Positions 34,305-45,487 of a stretch of 64,000 nucleotides of DNA are shown in pieces. The first letter of the stretch is position 1, and each line of letters begins with the position of its first letter. The notes beneath the pieces are model-generated. The model was not told the DNA's origin and did not search any database. It was given only the letters and a program-made list of their open reading frames with translations. The stretch lies in assembly GCA_001599975.1 (NCBI GenBank), contig BCIO01000004.1, forward strand, positions 1,511,885-1,575,884. The letters are read 5' to 3'. The stretch is from Cystobasidiopsis lactophilus (lineage: Eukaryota > Basidiomycota > Agaricostilbomycetes > Agaricostilbales > Chionosphaeraceae). The translations under genes and the position numbers were made by a program.

Positions 34305-36278
34305 TTAACCGCGCGAGTATGGGTGGTAGTTGGAGTTGCCTCTCGGATTGTGGCGCACCGGGCCACTGCTGTCGCCCCGAGGGCCGCTGCCGTCTCCGCG
34401 AGGACCGGTCTATTGCCACCGTGAGCTATTGAATCTTATACATTCAAGAAGCAAGAAGCTCACGGGAGCGTTGGCTGGAGGTGAGGGGTTGGCGGCACGG
34501 CTTGGACCGGCTGATCCTGCGCCATAGGCGACGGGAGGCTGTGGCTGCGGCTGGCCATAAGCTGGGTAGTTCCACTGGCCGGCACCCATGTCCTGGCCTG
34601 GTTGCTGGCCGTATCCCATCATGCCCATCTGACCCATTGGTGCCATCTGGCCCATTTGAGGGAACGCGCCCGGGTTCATCATGAGCATGGGGTTGAAGTT
34701 GGCCCCTGTCAGCAAATCGTGGTTCAGTTTAAGAGATTCGATAAACTTCCATAGAGATGGACTGACAGCCCATGGATTTGAAGTCTGAGGGTGCAGAGTT
34801 AGTTAGTGATCGTCAGACTGGGGCACAAGAGCGGTGACACACATTCAGCCATCTGGTTGGGGTCAAAGGCGAATGGCTGCTGGCCATATCCAGCGGAGGC
34901 ATCATAGCCGCCTGCGCCACCCATCGGCATAGCGTTCATCGAATTGTGATTGAATGAGTTGTAGCCTCCACCACCTCCGCCGCGACCACGGCCGCGGCCT
35001 CGGCCACCGTCGTCGTCTCTAGCGCGAGGTGCAGACCGGCGCACTTCGATCTGCTGTCCCAAAAAGCTGTACGGCTGGTTCTTGATGACTTGCTCGACCG
35101 TCTCTTCCGACTTAAAGGTCACGAAGCCAAAGCCACGGTGCTGGTTCGTTTCGCGATCCATCATGAGCGTGCAGTCGGCCAAGACGCCAAAATTAGCAAA
35201 GAAGTCTTGGAACATGGGTTGGGTGACGCCGGGCGGGATATTGCGCACAAAGAGCTTGTCGGTTCGGTGTTCGTCCTTTCTTGGGATGGCTCGCTTGGGA
35301 TCAATCTAGCGCGATGTTCAGCTTTGCGATCGCCTCGGTTTGATGGGCACAATCGTTGACGCACCGTTTTACCGTCCAGATAGTGCTCGCGGACCATGAC
35401 ATCGTTGACCGACGACGGGTTCTCAAACGTCAAAAAGGCGAAGCCTCTCGAGCGGCCGGTGCTCGGGTCGCGCATCACGGTGCACTGCATGACCTTGCCG
35501 AATTGTTCAAAGTAGTTGGTCAGGCTCTCTGCACCGCAGTGAGCACGCAGAAACTCGAAGGCAATAGAAGAGCTGGCGGGGCCACAAATTTACCATCCGT
35601 TGTTTCCCAGTTGAGGCCGCCAATGAACATTTTTCTGTGGGATGCGCGCACGACAGCAAGCGTAGAGAAGAGAAGGAAGACGGAGAAGGTGCCAATTCCA
35701 GATTAGCTTGACTGTTTCTAGACGGACAAGAAATACGATACGAAGTGGAACGGGCTATCTCATAACCTATGGTGAAGCTAGACCAGATACGGCGTTCGTA
35801 TGGCGTGGATATCGAGGAGACACTAAGAGGGCAAAGGACAGAGACTTGCCCATCATCGATCCTGCCCGCAGCTGGAATGTCTGCCCGTCCTCCTGGCGGC
35901 GCGATCACGGGTGGTGGCTGTGGCGCCATGGAGGGTTGAGGTTTGGAGGGCACCGGGGCTGCCTGAGGCACTGGCGGCGTGCTGCTGGGTTTGGGCGGCA
36001 GGGACGGCGGGAGGACTTGCTTTGGCGGGTCTTGAGCGACTGGCTTCGGGCCGGGTGCTGGCGGGGCCTTGGCTGGCTCTGGAGCTGGCACAGGCGCTGG
36101 CTCTGCTGCGGCGCCCTCGTCACCTCCACCATCTAAGATGGAGCAACCTTGTGAGCTCTTCGCCCGGAGAAGAGACCGCGACAACTCACAAAGATCGCCG
36201 TCTACACCACCCAGGGCTCAGTCCAAGCTCGTTGACAGCGTTACAGATCTGCTCACAGAGGTCCTCGTCGTCTGCCAT
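34305..36278 (-). CDS. Two-RRM hnRNP-type RNA-binding protein, Hrp1/DAZAP1-like
   Basis: The first exon from ATG at 36278 gives MADDEDLCEQICNAVNELGL; it splices to a Pro/Ala-rich stretch (residues about 30-110). RRM1 shows KMFIGGLNWETTDE and QCTVMRDPSTGRSRGFAFLT; RRM2 shows KLFVRNIPPGVTQPMFQDFF and DRETNQHRGFGFVTFKSEET. A Gly/Arg-rich segment, a Met/Gly/Gln-rich tail and a last exon ending NYHPYSRG (stop 34305-34307) follow. Tandem RRMs followed by RGG and a Q/M-rich tail match Hrp1/Nab4 of cleavage factor I and the DAZAP1/Musashi group. It is probably nuclear, acting in mRNA 3' processing or export; the exact orthologue is not certain. Confidence 0.82.
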
Positions 36279-36630
36279 CTCGCTGCTTGGCTCCAGCCCG
36301 CAGCCTGCCCTTCAAAGACCTGGTTCAAACCGCCTTTCTCTGCTCCGAAACTTGTGGTCCTGGTAAATTCAAATTTCTTGGCGCTGTTAAGCGAAGAAAC
36401 GAGTCGGGAGACAACGACAAATGGTGTCCGAGTGTCAAGCCTTTGAAAGAGGTGTGGCAAAAAAGTCGGGGACTCTCCTGAACAAAGCATGTGTGTGTGA
36501 CGGTCAAAATGGCACTTGGCACTTCTATACTTTGCAAAGAGAAAGGTAATGAGGAAAGATTATATCTCGCCTATACATGCCGGGGCCCTGTCCAGCCCAG
36601 TTTTGCCGCTTTCTTGGACGTTCACGAACT
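36279..36630. other. Intergenic, 352 bases
   Basis: The gap between the Hrp1-like start and the PDI stop on the same strand should hold the PDI 3' UTR and the Hrp1-like promoter. No exon is supported. Confidence 0.35.
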
Positions 36631-38824
36631 TCACAATTCGTCGTGCCCCTCGTGCTCGTCCTCTTCGTCATCATCTCCTCCAAGGACAACTTGTCCAGTG
36701 CCGGCACTGGTAGCTGATTCGGGATCGGGCTTGACGCCGTTGGCCGAGGTCTCGCCGATGTAGTCGATCAAAGACTCCAAAGTGCGGTCGCCCTGGTAAT
36801 CGAGCCACTCGTCGGTGTTGGCCGGCCTGAACTTGATGGTGGGAAACCCTTGGACGCGCTGTGGCCCAAAAGTCAGCTGTGCCACACAACACGAACCATT
36901 GGGGGCATGACCTACAATGCCAGACGACGAGGGAACGTCGTTGTTGTGGGCGTCAAACTTGGCAATCAGGATCTTGTCCTACGCAAGGGCTGAGTCCGAG
37001 ACAAGGGCAGAGCTAGCAAAGAGCGGACCTTGGAACCAATGTAGCGCTCGCCCAAGGTCTCCCAGGTCGGCGCCAACTTCTTGCAGTGGCCACACCAGGG
37101 AGCGTAGACTGCCGGGCAAGCCGTGTGAGCAAAAGCTCGTGCCGGGTGGACTGTAGATAGAACACCCACACTCGATGAAGTAATCCTTGGACTTGTCCGC
37201 GGTGACCTTGTCAAACTCATCCTGCGCGTCGCTGTCAGCGCCGCGTCACAGAGTCGTGCGACTCTGGGGACTCACAGCAACCAAAGTGTAGACACCTTCA
37301 GACTGAGTGGCCGGGATGGGCTCGCTCTTGATGCTGGGCGTAACTTCGCCGTTGATGAACTTGGTGACAAAGTCGCCCACCGTCTTGGCGGAAAAGGTTT
37401 CGGTTTGGGGCAATGGGAACTTAAGCACTGTGCTCGTGGTCAGTATTTGACGCGATGTGCAGCAGAACAAGGAAAGCACGCACTCTCTTGCACGTTCTGG
37501 ATCGCGAACGAGGGCCACTTGGGCTCTTGGAGGTTCAAGCTCTTGGCATGGTCCGAGAACTTGGTGGCGTCGATCCAAACGAAGTTGATCTTGCCCTTGT
37601 GCTCGCGAGCGATGGGTTCGATAGCCTTGACGGTGGTCTCGCGGTTGGGGTCTTCCGATTCGATGAAGATGTAGCCGATGGGGATGCCGGCCTCCGCGTA
37701 GAACGCAAAGTTCTCCGGGGAGATCTCGTCGAGCAGAGGGGTGGCGTGCTCCTTGATAAAGTCGGACAGGGCGGCGGGCTCGAGGGCAGCAGCGGCCAGG
37801 TCGTTGCGGCCTTCGTCAAAGGTCTTGTACAGGACGACGGTAGGCTTGGACACGCCGGCGGCGGTGATGACCTCGGCGTCAGTGACCAGACCAAACAGGT
37901 AGTCATCGCGGTGCTCTTCGGCGAAGTCCTCGAAGACCTTCTTGTTGGCGATGTCTGCCTCATCGAGGTATGCGATGAGGACGACTTTGTCGGCCAACTT
38001 GAACTCGTCGTGGTCTGCGGCGGTGACTGCCGAAAGAGCAGGAAGCGCTTGTCTGGGTGTTCATCCATGTCAGCTAGACGGTCTCTGGAGTCGGCGGACA
38101 GAGCAAACCCACTTCTTCATGTAGCTGATGATGCCGTCGCTCTTGCGGGGGCCGCCGTATTCTGTGGCTTCACCATTGCGGAAGACCTTCAACGTCCTGT
38201 GGTGCCGGAGGCGCGCTTTAGCATCGGTGACAAAAGGCGGGCCCGGCCAAAACGCACGGGTAGCCTTGCACATTGTGATCCGCGCAAAGATCGCTGTCAG
38301 AACGTCTCAGAATGGACGAAAACATCACTGCAAGCCAGGAGGGCGCACCTCTCTGCCGTGCAGTCCACTTTGGCCAACTTAATGCTCGAGTTCTTGAGCG
38401 ACGTGGCAGCCTTTTCGTACTCTGGCGCCAGCGCCCTGCAGCCTGTCGCGTCAGGACCGACCCAGCATATGACAACTAGAGCAGGTTACGCACTTGCAAT
38501 GACCGCACCATGGCGCTACAGGGGCGGCATCAGCACGAATTGGGCGTGTCCTTTTTCAGGCCAACAAGACCCACCAAAGAATCTGAGGCGCCCGCTCTTT
38601 AGCGTAGGCTCTCTGTCGCTGCCAAGAAGCCACTCACTCTACTAAGATCAGCTTCTCCGACGGGACAATGGAGGTGAAGGTCGACTTGGTGAGGTCGAGC
38701 ACGTCCTGCGCGTTTTGGGGCCGCAAATCAGAGGGCGGGCTTCGGCCTGGGGCTCAGGGGCTCTTACGGAGGCCAGCACCGAGGCTGCTAGAAGGACTGT
38801 CGCGGCAAGGAATGGCCCTTTCAT
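36631..38824 (-). CDS. Protein disulfide isomerase with HDEL-type ER retention
   Basis: A signal peptide [19 protein letters not shown] opens the protein. Exons 38824-38768, 38705-38638, 38582-38575 (8 bases), 38515-38494 (22), 38435-38349 and 38293-38258 rebuild [20 protein letters not shown], the first catalytic thioredoxin domain, then [17 protein letters not shown]. The b/b' domains follow ([33 protein letters not shown]), then the second active site [26 protein letters not shown], an acidic tail and a C-terminal GHDEL. This is the a-b-b'-a' layout of PDI, which oxidises and rearranges disulfides in the ER lumen. The intron just ahead of each active site falls at the same place in both repeats. 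Confidence 0.93.
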
Positions 38825-38928
38825 GATGCAGCGCGTCCGCGAGGTTTGTGGAACAGGAGCAAGAGCTTCGCTGAGCTCGCTGATCCCTCGCCTTGCTTAG
38901 TAAACGTTTGCCACCGCCACGTCCGCTT

Positions 38929-41323
38929 CTAGGCACGGCCTGATACCAAAGGCCAGGACGCCGAACCGTAAGCCACCCCGTCCACGAAGAACTGAATCGA
39001 GGCTGAGCGTCCACTCTTGGCTGGGCGGTGGAGGGTATCAGCGAGGCTGTCCAGCAAGCTCTCAAGTCGCTCGGTGTAGGCGCCCTCTCGAACGGAAAGC
39101 GTGAGAGTGGCGAGCCTGGGCAGCCAGATAGTGTTGCCGGCGGCGCGCTCGATCTCCTTGACGATCGCCCAGTCCACGCCGCGGAGGTCGACAGTGACAA
39201 GTGTCCGGGGCAAGTACGCGGTGATCTGAAACCTGGGGCGAGCGCTGGGGTTCTTCTCCCTCTCATCGCGGTACTGGATTCGGCGTCAGAAAGCCCGGCG
39301 GTGGCTGGCAATTGGCAGATGCGAAGGCCTCACAAACTTGTCCAGGTTGGAAACTTCGTCCAACTTCAGCGAGGTCAGGTAAGGGCAGCGCTCCAGCCTA
39401 ATCCAGGTGTGTGAGCTCCTGGGAGGATCGGTTCCAATGTGAGCGCTTACAGCCTTTTGACGAGCTGTCGATAACCTTTGGCAAAGTGCTCCTTTCTTGG
39501 CCGCACTGGGCACTCACCAGCTCTGTCAAGTGGACGTAGTCGTTCCAGATGGACCTAAAATCAAATTAAGCATGGTATTGCGGCAAGTGAATAGCGAATA
39601 CCTACACCGACCAAAGCAGGCTGAAAGTGGTGGCTCTCGTGAGGAGACGCAGTTCTAGGCCAGAGCAAAGACGACGCACTGCAATCCCTTCAAGCTGTAG
39701 CCGAAGCCATCTTCCAAGACTAGAGCCAATAGACTTGTAAGCTGGCACAAAGCGATGCACAAGAAAACCCAACCTTTGAACAAGAAATCTTCGCGAGCGC
39801 CACGACCGTCCATCTCGAAGATGCGTATGCCAGACAAGCACCGACGTAAAGCAGCACTGGTGTCGTCCAGCCAGTAGCACTGCGTTTTGCTGTTCTCGTC
39901 AGCATCCCGAGCCCTTTGGGATTGGGCCACAAACTCTGTCGGCGTTGAAGCGAGTCAATTCGCGAAGGCGATCGGGCAGGCGGGGCTTTTCCAGCGTTCC
40001 TGACACTGAAAAATGGTACCGGCATGAAAATGGGAGGGAAGGGAAGGAACAGAGGTTGTGGCGACACGTACGGTAGACAAGCGAGACGGTGAACGTTCGG
40101 ACGCCTTGCGCGCGAGACAAAAAGTGACACAATGCGCGCTATTGCAAATGAGACGTTGAAAAGGACTCAGGAAGGGCAGAGTGAGTGGACGCACCAGGTC
40201 GATGCTGGTCAACGCGTGGCCCGCCTCGACGCCGGACGTCTCCGGCTGATGGACATGGCTCAGCTTTCGAGATAGGACCGAAAGAAGACACTCACAGAGC
40301 CATCAAGGATGAAGTGCTCGATCCTGAGACTGCTATAGTCTTGCCAGGCGGGAGGGGGAGGCGGCTGCCGCGGCATTTTCTCCATCTTGCGCTCGATGGG
40401 ACCTCTGCGATCGCGATGGGCGCGGCTCCACTCATTGTCCAGGTGTTTTCTGTCCAAGTCCCAGATTGGGAGGGCCACCTGCGCCTCCAACCAGCGAAAT
40501 GTAGCGGGGTCAATTGAGAGCGTGATGTGCTTGGCGCAGTGTCTGGCGAGGCCACGAAACAGCGACTCGTAGAGGACCGCATTCTCTGTAGCATCGTGAT
40601 CGAGTCGGGACGCAATGGTCAAATGCCTAAGCAGGCCCAAAGGGTTCCAAGTGCCGGCCTCGGTGGCAGCGCGGACGGTTTCAACGTAGGTGTCGAATTG
40701 GGAAAAGTGGGTGAGCTTGACGTTGGAGTATGATTGGCTGCAATTGCTTGTTCAGCGGCTGCGCTACTGGTCTTGGATATGAAGAATGGCAATCACTTGC
40801 GGACGTGGGTCAGAAAAACCCTGTGGCAGGCCAAGTCGGCAAACCTCCAAGGCTTGGTGGAGTTCTCAGCGACGTAAGTCACCTCCCCATCGGGGCCAAC
40901 GAGCTCCTTGTACTCTACGCCGAAAAATTCGTAAGCGCTATGCATGCGACAAGCAACGCCACCACAGAAAGCCTCAACTAATGGGAGCTTGTTTGTTGGA
41001 GAAGAAGGCGTCCTCGTCGTACTCCTCGGGCTTGGCAGTGCTTGACTGCTCGACGTCGGCTCCTGGCGCCTCGCTGGCGAAGCCACAGATGGCAGCGAGA
41101 ATCTCCACCTGTCAAACACGGAGTCCGTAAGCCTCTAGCGAATCGATGGTTGCCCAGTTGTGTGCCTGACCGGAAGAGTTTCTAGAATGGGCTTCTCCTG
41201 GGTCGCTTTCCAGTCGAATTTGCTTTGCAGGGTAGGGTGGAAATCATGGGGGTTCAGAATTGTCGCCTTGAGAATCGGGAGGAGCACCGGCTTCTTGCGA
41301 GCGACTGAGCTGTCGGGGTTCAT
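38929..41323 (-). CDS. F-box-like protein, multi-exon
   Basis: The start is MNPDSSVARKKPVLLP at 41323. A splice joins ETLP to VEILAAICGFASEAPGADVE, giving LPVEILAAICGF, which resembles the first helix of an F-box. Later exons include KPWRFADLACHRVFLTHVRK, GTWNPLGLLRHLTIASRLDH and VTVDLRGVDWAIVKEIERA, an LRR-like alternation of hydrophobic residues common in basidiomycete F-box families. The stop is at 38929. I cannot resolve all exons, and the F-box call is weak. If right, it would be a substrate adaptor of an SCF ubiquitin ligase. It is the first gene of a same-strand run that continues into the acyltransferase cluster. Confidence 0.5.
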
Positions 41324-41502
41324 CTGACTCTGAGGTAGCACAGCTAACACTGAAGTTCACAGAGGCCAAAGCTCAGAATCGAGTGAAAAAGAGTCGCTCG
41401 CGGATCCGGATCGGAGTGTGGATTCCTCGAAAGACGGCGAGATCGCGAGCTTGTGGCATGCAGCGTCGCAGCGTTCCAATAACAATGACATATTCAAATA
41501 AT

Positions 41503-43348
41503 CTACGCGTGCTGCGGTGGAGGCGAGAGGAAAGGCACGGCCTCGCCCATCTCCAAGGCTCTATCAGGCCCCTCCCTCTTGCGGGCCAAACTCGTGAGCG
41601 AGCCCAATGCGGACTTCGCAACGAATACTACAGTCTCGGAGGGCGTCCGGTCGGCCTCGATCAACTTGATGAAAGAATGGCCAAATTGAACTGATGGACG
41701 GTCGATGTACTTTTCGAACAAGTGCGACAGCCACAGAATGAGGGCGAAGGTTGGCAAAAAGGCATATAGCCAGACGGCGCGCGTCCAGACTCCAGGCGAA
41801 GGTGGGTCGGTGGCGCTGGCTGGGCCGACTGCCAGAGTGATGATCCAGGTGCCGAGGGACGCAACTTTTGCACGGCACATCGGCACTGTCACGAGCAACA
41901 AGTTCTGATGACGTGTACATACATAAATAACCGTGAACAAGGTAGTAGGCGAAGCTGGTCCGGCCCAAGAAGCGCAAAGGCGCCGAACCGAACAACTTTT
42001 GGCCTGTTGGCGAATTTTGCAAGAAAATAATGATAGCCATGGCGCCAACGCAGCGGATGGAGGCATTCTCGATGCCTAGGTGGCCGAAGAGCAGTCGAAG
42101 CCAGAAGGCCGGCGGCTCCAGGGCGCAGGCTTCGTCGTTGTAGGAGGTCCAAACGGCAATGCCGACCGCCGCCACAGCGGAGAGCAGCAGGGCTCGGGCC
42201 ACTCTGGCTGGTCCTGCGATGAGCAACCGCGAATCCGTCTGGCGGCCGCTGCCGAACAGGAAGTCGTACGCCCCATTGTAGCGGAGATGGGTGAGGAAGA
42301 CGCCCGCTGGGAAGTGGCTGTACATGTCGTAATCCCGCTGGAGAAACCAATGAATGATTAAAAGGAGGGCAATGCCGCCAAATACGGGGTATCGGGGCGT
42401 GAAGGTGCAGAGGATGAATACAATATAGCTTCTGTTTCTTTTAGAGTCAGAATCGGCGGGGCGCCGCCAGAGAAAACAAGGACTCGCCCAATAAATTCAA
42501 TGTGTATAGTCCAAAGAAGGGCGTAGTCCGTGTTCAAGTTGTACGGCAACTGGAGCGTATCGCGGAAAGCCTTGAGTAAGGTCGTCTTGCTAAAGTTCCG
42601 GCATAGAGCATGCTCGGCCCAGTTTTCCCAGCCAATTGGAGCAATATGAGAGTCGTAACGAGCCAATGTGGCCGAGGAAATTGGCGTCCAGCCAATGACG
42701 ACCAAAATCGATAGCATGGCCAGGATGGGCAGCGCTAGGCGGATGCAGCGGCGAACAACGGCTGAGCGGAGTCGACTCAGGGCATCTGGGGCATTGGCAT
42801 GGCGGTAGAAGCCTGAACACGCCGTTTGGCATTAGGCACGTGGAGGGCCCCTTGTTGAGAATCCGCACGTACTATCAGAGAGGACTACGCCGCTCAACAC
42901 GAAGAAGATGGAGACCATGCTGAGTAGGCCGCTTGGTAAACAAGGAGATCAAGAGAGTGACAACGACGAGCACTCACTGCGACCCGTTGAAGAACATGGT
43001 CGAGTACCAACGACAAGCCGCCGACGCCTCCCCCAGCGGTTTACCCATATAAAACTGGGCTGGTCGTGAGTATCATACAAGATTATTTTCATGTGTGCGC
43101 AGGCTTACATAGACATAGACGTGCCAAACCGACACGCAGACGCAAGCCACCCCTCGGAGCCCATCGAGGTAGGCCAGCTTCTGCTCGCCCGCTGGTGCCA
43201 TTGAAGACTTTCGAGAGCTGAGATGAGGACTGCCCACGAGGACCTCATCCATGCCCGCCTTGCTTTGCGCTGAATTGCGACGGAAGATGGGCTCGCTACT
43301 GCCGCCAGCAATGACCGGGCTCCCACTGGCGAATACTGGCAGATTCAT
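41503..43348 (-). CDS. Acyltransferase family 3 membrane protein
   Basis: ATG at 43348 starts a cytosolic tail with Ser-rich sequence, then QKLAYLDGLRGVACVCVSVW, the hallmark first helix of AT3 (OafA/Cas1-type) enzymes. VSIFFVLSGVVLS follows in a later exon, with further membrane segments (FDFLFGSGRQTDSRLLIAGP region, LLLSAVAAVGIAVWTSY, RFLGRTSFAYYLVHGYLCMY) and a typical end FEKYIDRPSVQFGHSF. The family moves acyl, usually acetyl, groups across membranes onto glycans or sterols. Two SGNH/PC-esterase genes follow upstream on the same strand, a pairing that elsewhere carries out glycan O-acetylation. Internal splice sites are only partly resolved. Paralogues with other acceptors are possible. 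Confidence 0.82.
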
Positions 43349-43632
43349 GCCGGTAGAGAGCAGTACATTTTAGACACGGGGATGGAGCCAGCCGGTCAAC
43401 TTCACAAGACGTCGGTTCCTGGTCTCTGAGAAACAAGGGGCGAAAGCGCGTCTCCCAGTTACTCGTCGCGGTTTTTTTCCACGACTGGTCCAAAGGTGCA
43501 CATTTGACTCAGATCTAGAGTGCAAGGGGTTCACAATAATGATACAGGATTCTAAAACTTTACAGGCTGGGAAGACGAAAGGGCGCCACGCCACCGCTCC
43601 CTTCTCCCAGATGCTGAGTGCGTGCTAATGCA

Positions 43633-45087
43633 TTAATGCAGGGTGCAAGACGAAGGCGCCAGCCCCTTCTCCATCTGGAAGAGGATCGCGTTCAACAGGG
43701 CATAGCGCAGGTTGCTGGCAGGGTGAATGGCATCCTCGTAGAAAGGTTGTTGGCCGAGCGAGAGGCGGTTCAAGTCCACAACTGGGATGTGAGGATACGA
43801 ATTTTCGATGACACTGCGCGAGGCTTCGTGCAGCTCAAACGTTTTGGTGTCGGAGAAGGGGGTTCGCTCGGCCATCGACATATTGCTGATGGCGTCCGTC
43901 CACCACCATATGCCGCCCTGTACATGCAGATTTTGAGCGATGAGCATGGGAGACAACGCCGAAGAGCAAGGCCTTACATCCGCCCTCGAATACGTTACAG
44001 ACCTCCAGAAGAGCTTCGCAGATGGCCACGTCTGGCGCACTAGCTCTACGAAATCTTGCAGCGCACCCCGGAACCAGTCAAGCTGCTCCTGCGGCAAACT
44101 GTTGGACACGGGGGCCCAGGCCATGGCGTCCAAGAGGTTGAAGCGGGCGAGCTCCCACAGCCTAGGCAGACGTTACCTCCTGCTCGCTCTCGCTCCCATG
44201 GACGAAAGACCTACCCGGAATGGAGTAAAATGTGGGTGGCCGGACGGCCGATGCGAGTCAGATTGGTGGCAAACTCCACCACTCGGGCAGAGGTCAGACT
44301 GGGTGCCTGAACGTCCTTGTGCTTCCAAAAAGTGGGATCCGGCTGAAGGCCATACTGAAAGAGGTTGCTGCAGCCGCGGCTTCAACTGTGCCCTAGGCCG
44401 CTAAAAAACTGCTCACTGGATCATGAGGTCGTTGACTGGAAGATAGCACCCTCTTTGCCGTCCCGGTTCCGCCCACAGGCTATCTGCTATGCTTGTCGGA
44501 TAGGCTGCTTGGTTGGAGGTCCGTTCACAAAACTCTTGGACGCTGATCGCAAGGCTGGTCTTCAACGCTAGCTCGCCGCAAATGCGAGCACTCACTTGTT
44601 GCGATCAAGGGAATCCCCAACAAATACAATTGCTGTGTACGGCAGCTCGTGAGGCGTGGTTTCTTTAAACAAGAGTGCAAAGGACGATAAACGCACTCTT
44701 ATTTTGCAAGAAGGCAAGTCTGGGGTCAGTCGGATTGTGCTGAAGGGCAGCCAAGTAGTCGAATGGCCTTTTGGAAGTCCCAAAGAGGCTCCAGTGCATT
44801 GTGCCGCCCTCCCCTTCGACCAATCGCCCGGGACAAGCGTATTCATCATTGGCGACCGGCAGTCGCCCACGATGGAACCAGCCGGGGCCGTGCGGGCCGC
44901 CAGGTGGGCCAAAAGGTCTGCCAAAATGGGATCCGAGGAGGTAGACCGACACAGCGACGGCCACGCCACAGGCGAGCGCTATTCGCCAGGCGAAGGAATT
45001 CGAGGCGCGATCATCTCTCGAGCTCGAGCTCCAAGCAGGCGGCCGCTTGCCCCAGCTCAGACGAGCCTGTTGCAGAGCAGCCTGCAT
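43633..45087 (-). CDS. Membrane-anchored SGNH/PC-esterase protein, copy 1 of 2
   Basis: ATG at 45087 gives a short cytosolic tail and one membrane helix (FAWRIALACGVAVAVSVYLL). A splice builds YTAIVFVGDSLDRNK, the GDS block I. Later exons carry THILLHSG followed by LWELARFNLLDAMAW, TWPSAKLFWRSVTYSRAD, GIWWWTDAISNMSMAERTPF and YEDAIHPASNLRYALLNAIL, where D-x-x-H is the catalytic Asp/His block. The layout matches TBL/PMR5-like and Cas1-like acyltransferase/esterase domains. It is clearly paralogous to the next gene (45488-46789), sharing the W-x-L-x-x-F-N-L and DAIHP blocks. It probably sits in the Golgi lumen and works with the adjacent AT3 protein. Confidence 0.8.
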
Positions 45088-45487
45088 GTCGCTGGCGCCG
45101 TATTGCTATTGCGGTTGTGCGAGCAGAGCGAGCAGAAGCGTATTTTGATGGTTTGTGAGAACTTCTAGCTAGTCTCTCTCAGATGCTCGTGACGCTTCGT
45201 GACGAGTCGTGTCCGCGCCGAGCTCTGTTTGTCGTCTGCAGGCCTCCGATGAGTCCAAGATGTATGGCATCGAGATAAAATGAGTGTCTGCGGTATTAGA
45301 TCCAGTCAGGCACTAAGTCTCAGGGCGCTCCCACGGTCAAGTCTCGGACACACTGAGCCCCTGCATGTGGGCCTTGTGGCCAGTCGCTGGCTTCCACTGG
45401 CTTCCGCGGCAGCTCTGAAACCTCCGGCTCTTGGAAGTGGGCTCTTTATAGCCACTCTCGCTGGGCGCGTTCTGGCGAAGTAGGGCG
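45088..45487. other. Intergenic between the two SGNH paralogues, 400 bases
   Basis: No supported exon is seen. It should hold the stop-side UTR of copy 2 and the promoter of copy 1. Short plus-strand frames are chance. Confidence 0.35.

Noticed and set aside
37455-38645. Plus-strand frame of 396 codons opposite PDI
   Set aside because: It is antisense to PDI exons with both thioredoxin active sites; no features of its own.
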